Shown: positions 1 through 10,599, counted from the stretch's first letter. The stretch: 64,000 bases of DNA from Okapia johnstoni (GCA_024291935.2 CM044317.1:18312230-18376229); one strand, 5' to 3'. A program made the numbers and translations. The notes: generated by a model from the letters alone, not told the origin.

Positions 1-362
1 CTCCAGTGGACCACATTCTGTCAGACCTCTCCACCATGACCTGTCCATCTTGGGTGGTCCCACATGGCATGGCTTAGTTTCATTGAGTTAGACAAGGCTG
101 TGGTCCATGTGATCAGATTGGCTAGTTGTCTGTGACTGTAGTTTCAGCCTGTCTGCCCCATGATCCCCTCTCTCAGTGCCCACAGTCTTACCTGGATTTC
201 TCTTACCTTGGACGCGGGTTCTCTCTTCACATCTGCTCCAGCAAAACACAGCTGCCACCTCTTACCTCTGACTCGCGGTAGCTCCTCTCGGCCCCTGCCC
301 CTGACCTCCGGCCCGGGGTAGCTCCTCTCGGCCACACTCAATGCGCCGCCACAGCTGCTGTG
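1..362 (-). mobile_element. BovB LINE, inverted 5' segment
   Basis: Read on the minus strand this matches the BovB 5' region: a GC-rich leader with repeated 'gccgaga ggagctac' units (about 230-350), then the stretch around the endonuclease coding part with 'cacagccttgtctaactc' and 'gtggagaggtctgacag'. It abuts the plus-strand BovB body at about 362. The element's 5'-most part lies at the junction and it runs out of the left window edge toward its 3' side. That is the order expected for a twin-priming 5' inversion. The outer boundary and target duplication are outside the window. Confidence 0.85.
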
Positions 363-365
363 CCT

Positions 366-2680
366 CTCTCCCAAGAGAAGACTCTACACATGGACATAAC
401 CAGATGGACAACACCAAAATCAGATTGATTATATTCTTTGCAGCCAAAGATGGAGAAGCTCTATACAGTCAGCAAAAACAAGACCAGAAGCTGACTGTGG
501 ATCAGATCATGAACTCCTTATTTCAAAATTCAGACTGAAATTGAAGAAAGTGGAGAAAACCACTAGACCATTCAGGTGTGACCTAAATCAAATCCCTTAT
601 GATTATATAGTAGAAGTGAGAAATAGATTTAAAGGACTAGATCTGATAGACAGAATACCTGATGAACTATGGATGGAGGTTTGTGACATTGTACAGGAGA
701 ACAGGGATCAAGGCCATCCCCAAGAAAAAGAAATGCAAAAAAGCAAAATGGCTGTCTGAGGAGGCCTTACAAATAGCTGTGAAAAGACAGGAAGTGAAAA
801 GCAAGGGAGAAAAGGAAAGATATACGCATTTGAATGCAGAGTTCCAAAGAATAGCAAGGAGAGATAAGAAAGCCTTCCTCAGCAATCAATGCAAAGAAAT
901 AGAGGAAAACAATAGAATGGGAAATACTAGAGATCTTTTCAAGAAAATTAGAGATACCAAGGGAACATTTCATGCAAAGATGGGCTCAATAAAGGACAGA
1001 AATGGTAGGGACCTAACAGAAGCAGAAGATATTAAGAAGAGGTGGCAAGAATACACAGAATTGTACAAAAAAATTCTTCACGACCCAGACAATCACGATG
1101 GTGTGGTCACTCACCTAGAGCCAGACATCCTGGAATGTGAAGTCAAGTGGGCCTTAGGAAGCATCACTACAAACAAAGCTAGTGGAGGTGATGGAATTCC
1201 AGTTGAGCTATTTCAAATCCTGAAAGATGATGCTGTGAAAGTGCTGCACTCAATATGCCAGCAAATCTGGAAAACTCAGCAGTGGCCACAGGACTGGAAA
1301 AGGTCAGTTTTCATTCCAATGCCAAAGAAAGGCAATGCCAAAGAATGCTCAAACTACCGCACAATTGCACTCATCTCACATGCTAGTAAGGTAATGCTTA
1401 AAATTCTTCAAGCCAGGCTTCAGCAATATGTGAACTGTGAAATTCCAAATGTTCAAGCCTGGCTTGGAGAATTTTAAGCATTACTTTACTAGCATGTGAG
1501 ATGAGTGCAATTGTGCGGTAGATTTAGAAAAGGCAGAGGAACCAGAGATCAAATTGCCAACATCTGCTGGATCATCAAAAAAGCAAGAGAGTTCCAGAAA
1601 AACATCTATTTCTGCCTCATTGACTATGCCAAAGCTTTTGACTGTGTGGATCACAATAAACTGTGGAAAATTCTGAAAGAGATGGGAATACCAGACCACG
1701 TGACTTGTCTCTTGAGAAACCTGTATGCAGGTCAGGAAGCAACAGTTAGAACTGGACATGGGACAAAAGACTGGTTCCAAATAGGAAAAGGAGTACATCA
1801 AGGCTGTATATTGTCACCTGCTTATTTAACTTCTATGCAGAGTACATCATGAGGAAACGCTGGGCTGGAAGAAACACAAGCTGGAATCAAGATTGCCAGG
1901 AGAAATATCAATAACCTCAGATATGCAGATGACACCACCCTTATGGCAGAAAGTGAAGAAGAACTAAAGAGCCTTTTGATGAAAGTGAAAGAGGAGAGTG
2001 AAATAGTTGGCTTAAAGCTCAACATTCAGAAAACTAAGATCATGGCATCTGGTCCCATCACTTCATGGCAGATAGGTGGGGAAACAGTGGAAACAGTGTC
2101 AGACTTTATTTTTCTGGGCTCCAAAATCACTGCTGATGGTGATTGCAGCCATGAAATTAAAAGATGCTTACTCCTTGGAAGGAAAGTTATGACCAACCTA
2201 GATAGCATATTTAAAAGCAGAGACATTACTTTGCCAACACAGGTCCATCTAGTCAAGGCTATGGTTTTTCCAGTGGTCATGTATGGATGTGAGAGTTGGA
2301 CTATAAAGAAAGCTGAGAGCCAAAGAATTGATGCTTTTGAAGTGTGGTGTTGGAGAAGACTCTTGAGAGTCCCTTGGACTGCAAGAAGATCCAACCAGTC
2401 CATCCTAAAGGAGATCAGTCCTGGGTGTTCATTGGAAGGACTGATGTTGAAGCTGAAACTCCAATCCTTTGGCCACCTGATGCGAAGAGCTGACTCATTG
2501 GAAAAGACCCTGATGCTAGGAAAGATTGAGAGCAGGAGGAGAAGGGGACGACAGAGGATGAGATGGCTGGATGGCATCATCGACTTGATGGACATGGGTT
2601 TGGGTGGACTCAGGGAGTTGGTGATGGACAGGAAGGCCTGGTGTGCTGCGGTTCATGGGGTCACAAAGAGTCGGAAATGA
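366..2680 (+). pseudogene. BovB ORF2 (endonuclease end plus reverse transcriptase), broken
   Basis: This is the remnant of the BovB polyprotein that nicks DNA and reverse-transcribes the element RNA. The N-terminal endonuclease is missing from this strand. Visible reverse transcriptase landmarks are the conserved block DYAKAFDCVDH near 1621-1656 and the catalytic YADD at 1922-1933, followed by the C-terminal region with a [15 protein letters not shown] stretch near 2348-2392. Lesions: a stop at 536-538, then frame 1 from about 541 to 700 and a return to frame 2 by an extra base near 700; a TAA at 1475-1477 inside the foldback insertion; and a pair of opposite one-base indels near 1815 and 1855 that cancel just before YADD. 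The rest reads in frame 2 to the TGA at about 2678. No active protein is possible. Assignment to BovB is secure; exact lesion positions depend on a recalled consensus. Confidence 0.9.
1354..1521. repeat. 67-bp foldback (inverted repeat) inside BovB reverse transcriptase
   Basis: Arm 1354-1420 is the reverse complement of arm 1455-1521 with 65 of 67 positions matching and a 34-nt loop (1421-1454). Ordinary BovB runs from the loop directly into the 'tttagaaaaggc' stretch, so the second arm is an insertion. It replaces about 5 nt with about 65 nt, a net +60 that keeps the downstream frame but brings in a TAA stop. Confidence 0.95.
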
Positions 2681-2768
2681 CTGAGCGACTGATGTGAACT
2701 GAACTGAAGGTAAAATCAGAGAAATGTCAAATACTTGCTACATACCTTAAAATAAAAATGTATGTAGA

Positions 2769-3220
2769 GGTCATTTGTAGTGATGTGCATGGCCCTAGAC
2801 TCTCTCATACAGAGTGAAGTAAGTCAGAAAGAGAAAAACAAATACTGTATATTAATGCATATATATGGGATCTAGAAAAATGATACAGTTGAACCTATTT
2901 GCAGGGCAGAAATAGAGACACAGATGTTGAGAATGGACATGTAGACACAGAGGGAAGGAGAAGGTGGAAAAAACTGGGAGAGTAACATTGACATACATAC
3001 ATTACTATGTGTGAAATAGATAGCTAGTGGGAAGCTACTGTATAACACAGGAAGCTCAGCTTGGTGCTCTGTGATGACCTAGGCGGTGGGATGGTGGGAG
3101 GGAGGTTCAAGAGGGAGGGAAAATGTGTATACATATAGTTCATTCATGTTGTTGTACAGCAGAAACTAACACAACACTGTAAAGCAATTATACTTTAATT
3201 AAAAAAATGAGATAAAAAAC
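2769..3220 (+). mobile_element. L1 (ruminant type) 3' end with target-site duplications
   Basis: It covers the end of ORF2 ('cagagtgaagtaagtcag') through the ruminant L1 3' untranslated region ('gctctgtgatgaccta', 'gttgtacagcagaaacta') to an A-rich tail near 3200. A 17-bp target duplication flanks it: 2752-2768 and 3221-3237 match at 16 of 17 bases. It is a 5'-truncated insertion placed about 60 bp beyond the BovB 3' end. Confidence 0.92.
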
Positions 3221-3237
3221 ATAAAAATATATGTAGA

Positions 3238-4141
3238 AATTATTAACATTGAAAAGTAACCCTTAGCAAGAAAAATCTGATGAATATAATTTTCAGTGAA
3301 AGTCAAATAGTATTAAAAAATAGTTCTGAAACCTATCACAATTTATTGCTGGACTCAAAAATTGAAGTCCAAAGCCTACTGAAGGAATTCTGCATTTCTT
3401 GGGCTATTGAGAGGCTCACTCCAGGAAGAAATTGCGTACTGTGTTCCTAGGAATGAACCAACAACATTTATCTTTTAGTTCTGGGACAGGAGAATAAAAC
3501 TGGAAATTGAGGAGTTAATACCCACTCCATCATATTCCACCCACGTATTCCATCATGTCATCCTCCTCCTTGTCCCTCTTTCAGATGCTGACTCCACCCT
3601 AGACTCACAGTGTTCATGGGAGCTGTCATTTTTGAGGAATGCAAACAAACCAGTTTGTCGAGTGATCTGGGATTGCTGAGTGTGATTCCTGCTTGGAATG
3701 ACCTTTATTTATGCTGGAAAATTACTAAAATTAACAGAGTCACCAGTCTGCAAACAATGCAGTCTAATTTGGTTCGGTTATCTTTGACCTTCTGTGTATG
3801 CCATGTTTCATTATTCAGCTGCTTTTGTATACAGACTCTAGTCAACCATTCATGCATGTACATGGCAAGAGATAGGTTTGCAGGATGTTTGACAGCTCGG
3901 GGAAAGTGATGAAGCAATGTTGTCAAACAGCTGCACGAAAGGCCCGAGATGTACTAAGTGAACCGTCAATAAGTTATAACATTGCTGTAGAACAACAGAT
4001 CAAAACATTTTTGATATGAAAACACTAAGATCCTAAATTCCTAGACTTCTTAGAAATCAGTCACCTGGAATCCTATGGATTTATTTAAAAATCAAAGGTC
4101 CAGAGTTAAAATGGGAAATATTCCCATGACGGATTTGAATT
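3238..4141. other. No gene or recognised repeat
   Basis: Single-copy-looking sequence. The open frame at 3610-3909 has no recognisable domain and no coding-like composition, so I do not call it. Confidence 0.5.
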
Positions 4142-4362
4142 CTCGTTCTGTTGCTTATAGGTTCCGTGATGTTGGATTGGATCTCTTTTCATTTTCCTTC
4201 CCTGTAAAAGGTCACTTATAATACCTGTCCTACCTTTCAGGGTTGCCCTGCAGGTCAAAAGAGAAAATGTGTGGGGAAGGATTTTGCAAATTCTAAACTG
4301 CTGTGCAAATAGTAACTTTTCTCAAGCCTTCCATGCCGGGAATAGGGGCTCAATAAATGCTT
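4142..4362 (+). mobile_element. MIR SINE
   Basis: Old tRNA-derived mammalian SINE. The pattern is 'ttttccttccctgtaaaa', then 'cagggttgccctgcaggt', ending in 'ggggctcaataaatgc', which follows the MIR core and tail with heavy divergence. Confidence 0.7.
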
Positions 4363-6221
4363 AAAGAGTAAATCATCTGTGATCCTAACACACTTGAAGC
4401 ATTGAAACTGTTACAAATCAGGTTGATCTCAATACCCACCATGATAAATTAGAAAACTAGTTTACTATAGTTTAGAAAAAATGAGCAAGAGTGGCAAAAG
4501 CACTCATAGCATACTTTGGTTTCTCCAAAAGATCAGAATGTCATTCTGACATGCAGATGTGGGGTAAAAAATATCATCTTGATTTGGGAATGTTTTAACC
4601 TAAATCCAAAAGCTTTTGCTTCCTTTATAATCTGAATTTCATTTTCTTACAGTTTATAAAAACCAAAAAGGCAATTAGACCTACTAGTCAGCCCACTTCT
4701 CTAACAAAGAATGCATATAAATTATTTTGCTAGATCCTTTGGAACGTATGACTCCTGCTCTTAGATACCAAGAGTGTTCTAATCAGGGCAGGGCATGTAT
4801 ATCATTTAAAAAAATAATTATTTAAAACAATTAGATAGGTTACAGGAGGTCATGAAGGGAACATAAGTGGGATTCCAGCGAAGTATAAAGAAGCTGGGCC
4901 TACAGATGGTTAAATGGAGTTTTGACTGCTTCACTTATGTAGTAGTTATTTTCTGATGAAAAATTTTCAAAATTATTAGGCAAATTGCATTTTAAGAACA
5001 AAACGATGATGTTTCTATTAGTAACTATGATGTTTTTTGTATTTTTTATTTCTGTTGCCATAGCTTATTTTCAAATTAGATAATGTGGTTTTTATTATTT
5101 GAACAATTGATAGACTTGTCAGTTCTTGGCTTAAGTGTTGCACTGTGATTTTAAAGTCTTATTGATAACACCATTTAACCTCTAATTGGTGGTTATATTG
5201 AGACACATATATTTAACCTTAAAAAAATTCCCAAATTCATCTATCCATGGTTAACTTTTGCCACATTTTTCTGTGAGCATGAATTCATTGTTTAACATTC
5301 AGCATGACCTCAGGCAGAATTGTCTACATTCTTACTAAGAATTAATCATAGCAGCCCCTGTCCCTGCCCTGCCCTGGATGTTCTTCTGAGGTTCAGTAGG
5401 TTCTGCTACATTTTCAAAGTATTGATGGAATTTTAAGCCATAAATGTCCTGTTGTGTATTCGTTAGCTCTCTCTGGAAAAGTTAGTACAATATGGTCTGA
5501 TTCTATTTCATGGATGTAACTTTGAATTTGTGCAGATTTATACCAATTTTGAGTTGTTTTATTGTGATAAAAATGGCTCCTGATTTTTCACTGACAACTC
5601 AAAGCAAGTGCTATTTTTCTCAAGAGGTTCATGGTAATCTGCCCTCTTCACACCTCATTGTACTCCACTGGCCTGGGTGGTTGCAAATGGCAACTCTCTA
5701 CAGGGACTCCTCGCCTTACTACTCCAGCAATCAGGACTCACTTCTCTAGTAATTCTAATAATCGACTGTTCCTTATATTCTTGATGACATAGCACATAAA
5801 CACCTTTTATTGCCAGTTTTAGGTAAATCATTAAAATAAAGCACCAGGGACTCAGATAGTTGAGTAGTAAGCAGGCACTAAAATGGAAAAATACAAAGAG
5901 ACGTTAAAGAAATTGAATCTGAAAGGGTCAGAGGCCCCGTGACAAATCAGCTTCATGTTGAGGTTCCTTTCTATTTCTTAGCTTCTAGTTTGTCTCTTTT
6001 TCTCCCCAGTTTCTTTGTATGTTTCTCAAGTTTTGTCTCCAGTCTTTCTTTACTCTCTTCATATTTTGCTTCTCGGAGGTTCCTCTACAGCCATGTTTAA
6101 CCTGTGGAGAGAACTCTTTAATCAGCTGACTTTCTTTTATTGACAAAAAAACTGGCTCAAAATGTTAAACGATGATAATTTTTACTTGACCAAAGTTATC
6201 CAAGAGGTATAGGGTTATCCG
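4363..6221. other. AT-rich single-copy stretch
   Basis: No gene and no repeat that I can name. Long AT-rich runs near 4795-4830 and 4960-5110. The open frame at 5510-5749 has no supporting features. Confidence 0.5.
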
Positions 6222-6232
6222 TGATAAAGTGA

Positions 6233-6350
6233 GGGCTTCCCTGATAGCTCATTTGGTAAAGAAGCCACCTGCAATGCAGGAGACCCTGGTTCGATTCCTG
6301 GGTCAGGAAGATCCCATGGAGAAAAGATAGGCTACCCACTCCAGTATTTT
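6233..6350 (+). mobile_element. Bov-tA SINE, first unit of a tandem pair (3'-truncated)
   Basis: The tRNA-like head ('gggcttccctgatagctc', B-box-like 'ggttcgattcctgg') and part of the Bov-A body are present. It stops at 'ccagtatttt' where the next Bov-tA head begins with no spacer. Confidence 0.9.
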
Positions 6351-6546
6351 GGGGCTTCCCTTGTGGCTCAGCTGGTAAAGAATCCACCTGCTGGAGACCT
6401 GGGTTTGATCCATGGGTTAGGAAGATCCCCTAGAGAAAGGAAAGGCCACCGACTCCAGTATTCTGGCCTGGACAATTTCATGGACTGAATAGTGCATGGG
6501 GTTGCAAAAAGCTGGACACCACTGAGCGACTTTCACTTTCACTTTG
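6351..6546 (+). mobile_element. Bov-tA SINE, second unit of the pair
   Basis: A head-to-tail second copy that runs to the 3' end 'gagcgactttcactttcac'. It lacks about 9 nt of the head ('caatgcagg'). Candidate target duplications 6222-6232 and 6545-6555 (9 of 11 match) enclose both units, so the pair may have inserted as one dimer. Confidence 0.9.
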
Positions 6547-6569
6547 ACAAAATGAAGCTTTGGTCTGAG

Positions 6570-6705
6570 TTCTGGCCCAAGGTAGATGAACTAGGACCTA
6601 TGTTTTTTTAATCTGGAAAGTGGGACTAGAAACAACTGGCATTAGAGGATTAAGCATCCTAATATTTGTGAAAGTGGTTCGTATGCTATAAAGTGCTAAG
6701 TAATT
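6570..6705 (+). mobile_element. Possible MIR fragment
   Basis: The run 'aatctggaaagtgggact' followed by 'gctataaagtgctaag' resembles the MIR 3' half. It is very diverged and could be chance. Confidence 0.4.
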
Positions 6706-7340
6706 AATTAAGTAAAACATAATTCTATTTAACAGTTAAAAGGAGCTAGGCTTAGCAGTTACACATGGTCTTTGCTTGAAAAGGGGAAGAGAGCAGGAAG
6801 TTCTCCTGGGTTTTATTATTTGCACGAGATGTAAGATTAAGGATTTGCTGGAAACATATTTTAAATAGGACAGAACATACTGGTTCAAATGGAACATTTC
6901 TCTGAGATATCTCCCTGGGGCAAGCTGTTTCTCTTGCTAAGAAAACATTGCCCACACCGGTTTCTCCTGTCACAGCTGGTCAAAATACAGAAAGAATTTA
7001 CAGTAGTTTATCTCTCATTGATCTGGTTTCCTGAGTACACTTGTTCAGTTCCCATTTACAAGCATTCTCTTTAAAAGCTCTGGGCAGCTGAAGTTTGTGC
7101 AGCATATGTGCCCTATTTCCTTATTCTTGGATTTATCCCTGGCTGTCCTGCCACAGTGTTCCATTACCAAGTGTGTGTTGAGCACATTGATGGCTCCAAC
7201 AATGGAGGCACAAGGCCAGCCTTCTGAGCACCTGACCTGCTTTGACTTGGCTTCTGTGCCAGCATTTACCTGTCTGCTAGTGGCATCTCAAGTAAGAATG
7301 TCTTTGAATCTGCTGCTTTTCCCTTAAAGAAGTCATACAA
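6706..7340. other. No gene or recognised repeat
   Basis: Single-copy-looking DNA between a weak MIR and the L1 cluster. Short open frames here show no domain or conserved motif. Confidence 0.5.
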
Positions 7341-7462
7341 TTTGAAAACAAACAAAAAAAATCAAACAACCTGATTAGTGAGCAGAGGATCAGAATAGAC
7401 ATTTTTCCAAAGAAGACATACAGGTGGCCAACAGGCACACGAAAAAATGTTCAACACCACTG
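7341..7462 (+). mobile_element. L1 ORF2 3' fragment, part 1
   Basis: Matches the conserved L1 stretch 'agacatttttccaaagaaga' and 'ggccaacaggcacacgaa'. A SINE interrupts it at 7463 and it resumes at 7597. Confidence 0.88.
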
Positions 7463-7596
7463 ACTGTTGTTGTTTTTGGTTGCTAAGTTGTGTCCGACTC
7501 TTTTGCAACCCCATAGACTCTAGGCTGCCAGTCTTCTCTGTCCATGGGATTTCCCAGGCAAGCATACTAGAGTGGGTTGCCATTTCCTACTCCTTC
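7463..7596 (-). mobile_element. Bov-A SINE inserted in L1
   Basis: Antisense Bov-A body: 'tgttgttgttttt' tail complement, 'gcaaccccatagactcta', 'ctgtccatgggatttccc', 'agagtgggttgccatttcc'. It splits one L1 ORF2 fragment, so it is younger than that L1. Confidence 0.9.
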
Positions 7597-7795
7597 AATA
7601 ATTATTAGGGAAATGCAAATCAAAAGCACAATGAGATACCACCTCATGACCCTTAGAATGGCTGTTATCAGAAAAGAAAGAATAACAAGTGCTGGAGAGG
7701 ACTTGGAGAAAAGGGAACTTGCATACGTGGTTAGTGGGAGTGGGAACTGATTCAGCCGCTAAGAAAACCAGCAAGAAGATTCCCTGTTCAATATT
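7597..7795 (+). mobile_element. L1 ORF2 3' fragment, part 2
   Basis: Continues the L1 of 7341-7462 ('gggaaatgcaaatcaaaagc', 'aataacaagtgctggaga'). It ends where an antisense L1 tail begins. Confidence 0.88.
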
Positions 7796-8004
7796 TCTTT
7801 TTTTTAAATGAATTTTTTTGGAGTTTAGTTGCTTTATGCTTTTGTGTTAGTTTCTATTGTATAGCAAAGTGAATCAGCCATGCATACATACATACATGTG
7901 TCCTCTTTTTCAGATTTCCTTCCCATTTGAGTCACCACAGAGCTTGGAGTCGAGTTTCCTGTACTATACAGTAGGTTCTCCTAAGTTACCCATTTTATAG
8001 TTGG
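7796..8004 (-). mobile_element. L1 3' UTR, sense part of a minus-strand 5'-inverted L1
   Basis: T-rich start, then the complement of the L1 3' UTR ('gtatagcaaagtgaatcagc', 'gtactatacagtaggttctc'). It abuts 8005-8147, which is the same family in the opposite direction. Confidence 0.75.
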
Positions 8005-8147
8005 GGTCATTTATAGAGATATGGATGGACCAAGAGATTGTCATACAGAGGGAAATAAGTCAGAAAGAGAAAAACAACTATTGTATATTAGTACACATAT
8101 GTAGAATTTAGAAAAATGGTATAGATGATCTTATTTGCAAAACTTCT
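8005..8147 (+). mobile_element. L1 ORF2 end, inverted part of the minus-strand L1
   Basis: Plus-orientation L1 ('gatatggatggaccaagaga', 'agtcagaaagagaaaaacaa'). Its order relative to 7796-8004 fits a twin-primed L1 on the minus strand inserted into or beside the older plus-strand L1 at 7341-7795. Alternatively it could be the downstream part of that older L1. Confidence 0.75.
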
Positions 8148-8493
8148 GCATTTCTTAATAGGTTTATCAATTAACACATTTGTCTTCTTAGCTAATCAAT
8201 GTCTTTCTAATGTCTACACAGTATCACTTAGCCTAAGATGTACAGAGGATTTTACTCCTAATACTCTCGTCTGTATTCCACTTACTGACACAATCCATTG
8301 ATTTGGGGGGCAAAGCTTTTTGAGGAGTTGATTGATTGATTTGGGCGGTAGTTTTTTAGCACTAGGCTCCCTCAGATGCCTTGTTTCCTACGCTTCCTTG
8401 ACTAAGCTAGTTTTCAAGTCGTGCTTTGAGTAGTATTCCTGGAACCTGATTCTCTGGGTTGGGATTGCAGTTCCACTTGTTTTGAACCCATCT
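8148..8493. other. No gene or recognised repeat
   Basis: Single-copy-looking sequence. The only notable item is a short 'gattgattgattt' run near 8329-8342. Confidence 0.5.
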
Positions 8494-8505
8494 AAATTAT
8501 GTCCT

Positions 8506-8717
8506 GGGCTTCCCAGGTGGCTCAGTGGTAAAGAATCCACTTGCCAATGCAGGAGGCATGGATTCAATCCTTGGGTCAGGAAGATCACCTGGAGAAGGAA
8601 ATGGCAACCCGTTCCAGTATTCTTGCCTGGAAAATCCCCTGGACAGAGAAGCCTGATGGGCTACAGTCCATGGGAACACAAAAAGAGTCAGACATGATGT
8701 AGTGACTAAATAACAAC
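8506..8717 (+). mobile_element. Bov-tA SINE with perfect 12-bp target duplication
   Basis: Complete tRNA-headed unit ('gggcttcccaggtggctcag') ending in an 'aacaacaa' tail. Target duplications 8494-8505 and 8718-8729 are identical ('aaattatgtcct'), fixing both ends. Confidence 0.97.
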
Positions 8718-8840
8718 AAATTATGTCCTATTTCAATATTATCTGTAAAATGTGTGTAAGAGTAATATCAAACTCATATTTTGGTTAGTGAGGTTCAATG
8801 AAAAAAACCCATAAACATGCATGTCAGAGTGCATGTCTGT

Positions 8841-9054
8841 GCGTGTGTGCTCAGTTGCTTCAGTCCTATCCGACTCTTTGCAACCTCATAGACTATAGCC
8901 CACCAGGCTCCTCTGTCCATGGAATTCTCCAGGCTAGAATACTGGAGTGGGTTGCCACGCCCTTCTCCAGGGAATCTTCCCAACCCAGGGATCGAACTGA
9001 AGTCTCCTGCATTGCAGGCAGATTCTTTACCATCTGAGCCACATTTGGGATGCC
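8841..9054 (-). mobile_element. Bov-tA SINE
   Basis: Antisense body ('ccgactctttgcaacctc', 'atactggagtgggttgcc') and antisense tRNA head ('attgcaggcagattctttac'), with a degraded head end near 9050. No clear target duplication. Confidence 0.93.
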
Positions 9055-9789
9055 TCAAAGGTGTCTCAGCTGTCATTAATTAAAGCTGTATTCCAAACAT
9101 TTTAGTGTTTGGTGGGCCAGAAGATCTTGAGGAAGTTTATGATTTGAATTGGGTTTATGAAATTAACAAATCCAGTCATCCAGTAAACACAGACTGAAGC
9201 CCGCTATGTACCTGGGCATGCCACTTTGGCTCTGATGTGACTAACACTGGATCTCTCCTTAAAAAACTTCTTGCTCAACTTTTACCTTTGAGATTTGTCT
9301 TATTCAAGTAAAGAGAATTGCACCTTTGTACTCATTTGTCACCCTGTCATTGGATAAGTTCTGTCCCAGAGAGGCTGTATAACCTAAAAAAAGACAGTGA
9401 TTTTTGGCCAAGAGCCACTCAGATGTGAGTTCTAAGGAACCAACACTCTTGGCAACTGAGGGGATCCATATCTCACTCCCCAAAAATGAATTTCAGTGGC
9501 ATATATAGCATCCTTTACATCTATGCGGTTACATGGGTGTGATAAATTTGCCACAATTCATTGACTGTATTTTTAATGCTTTTAAAATTTTATACATGCA
9601 CATTTTTATTAAAAGTTGTTTATATCAGAAAAAAAAAACTTTCTTGCTCACCTTTGAGAGGCATACTCTTCTGATTTCCATTCCTCTTATGGGAACCCTC
9701 ACTTTGCTGTATCTTTATGAACCCACCAGGTGATTTTGGCTCTATACACTGGTGACTGAGGAGTCATTGATGATTGCCACATTTACAGC
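9055..9789. other. No gene or recognised repeat
   Basis: Single-copy-looking DNA with a short poly-A run at 9629-9639. Confidence 0.5.
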
Positions 9790-10556
9790 TCCCCTAATCT
9801 TTTTTAAAGACAGTTTTTAAAGCCACTTAATGCTCAAAGCAAAATTAAGAGGAAAGTACAGAGATTTGCTATAAACTCCTAAGCCCACTCATATCTCACC
9901 TCCCCCATTATCGACACTCCCCACCAGACTGGTACATGTGTTACAGTTGATGAACCTCCACGCATATCATAACCACCCCAAATCTAGACTTCACAACAGT
10001 CACTGTTGGTGTTGCACAGTCTATGGGTTTGGACAAATGTATGATGTATCCATCGTTAGAGTATTTCACTACTCTGAAAATCCTCTGTACTCCACCTATT
10101 CATTTCTTCTCTCCCTCCAATCCCTGGCAACCACTGATATTTTTTACTGTCTCCATAGTTTTGCCTTTTCTAGAATGTCATGCAGTTGGCATCATACAGT
10201 ATGTTGCTTTCTCAAACTATCATCTTTCACTTAGTAATATGCATTTAAGTTTCCTCCCTATTTTTTCATGGCTTGGGAGCTTATTTCTTTTTAGTGCTGG
10301 ATAATATTCCATTATTTGGATGTACTAAAGTTTATTTATTCATTTGCCTAGTAAACAACATCTTGATCACTTACAAATTTCTTCAATTATGAATAAACGT
10401 TCTATAAACATCTATGTGCTGAGTTTTGTGTGGCTATAGGTTTGCACCTCCTTTGGGTAAATATCAAGGAATATGACTTCTGAATCTTTTGATAAAGGTA
10501 TGTTTAATTTTGTAAGAAACCACCAGACTGTCTTCTAAAGTGGCTGTACTATTTTT
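9790..10556 (-). mobile_element. Old L1 (L1M type) 3' region
   Basis: The plus strand reads as the complement of an L1M 3' end: 'ggtttggacaaatgtatga', 'ccctggcaaccactgata', 'tgccttttctagaatgtcat', 'ggataatattccattatt', 'actgtcttctaaagtggctg'. Divergence is high, so it predates the BovB and Bov-tA insertions. Open frames here (9938-10304) are shadows of this element. Confidence 0.82.
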
Positions 10557-10599
10557 TCATTTCCCCTTAATCTTTAGACTTTTCCTCATCGATATGATA

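Larger units (their letters stand above)
363..2709 (+). mobile_element. BovB LINE (RTE clade), sense body to 3' end
   Basis: A near-continuous match to BovB from the end of the endonuclease region through reverse transcriptase to the 3' terminus, ending in the family's '(gactgaactgaactga)' type tail at about 2709. Together with 1-362 it forms one 5'-inverted insertion. It is the longest BovB copy in the window. Small indels and a foldback (1354-1521) have destroyed the reading frame. An unrelated L1 3' end begins 60 bp downstream. Confidence 0.95.

Noticed and set aside
1..362. GC-rich start as a CpG-island promoter
   Set aside because: The GC-rich repeats belong to the BovB 5' region, and no host exon follows.
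2026..2595. 189-codon antisense open frame
   Set aside because: It is the reverse shadow of BovB ORF2. The same shadow recurs antisense to the other BovB copies (for example 49087-49617 and 60412-60996).
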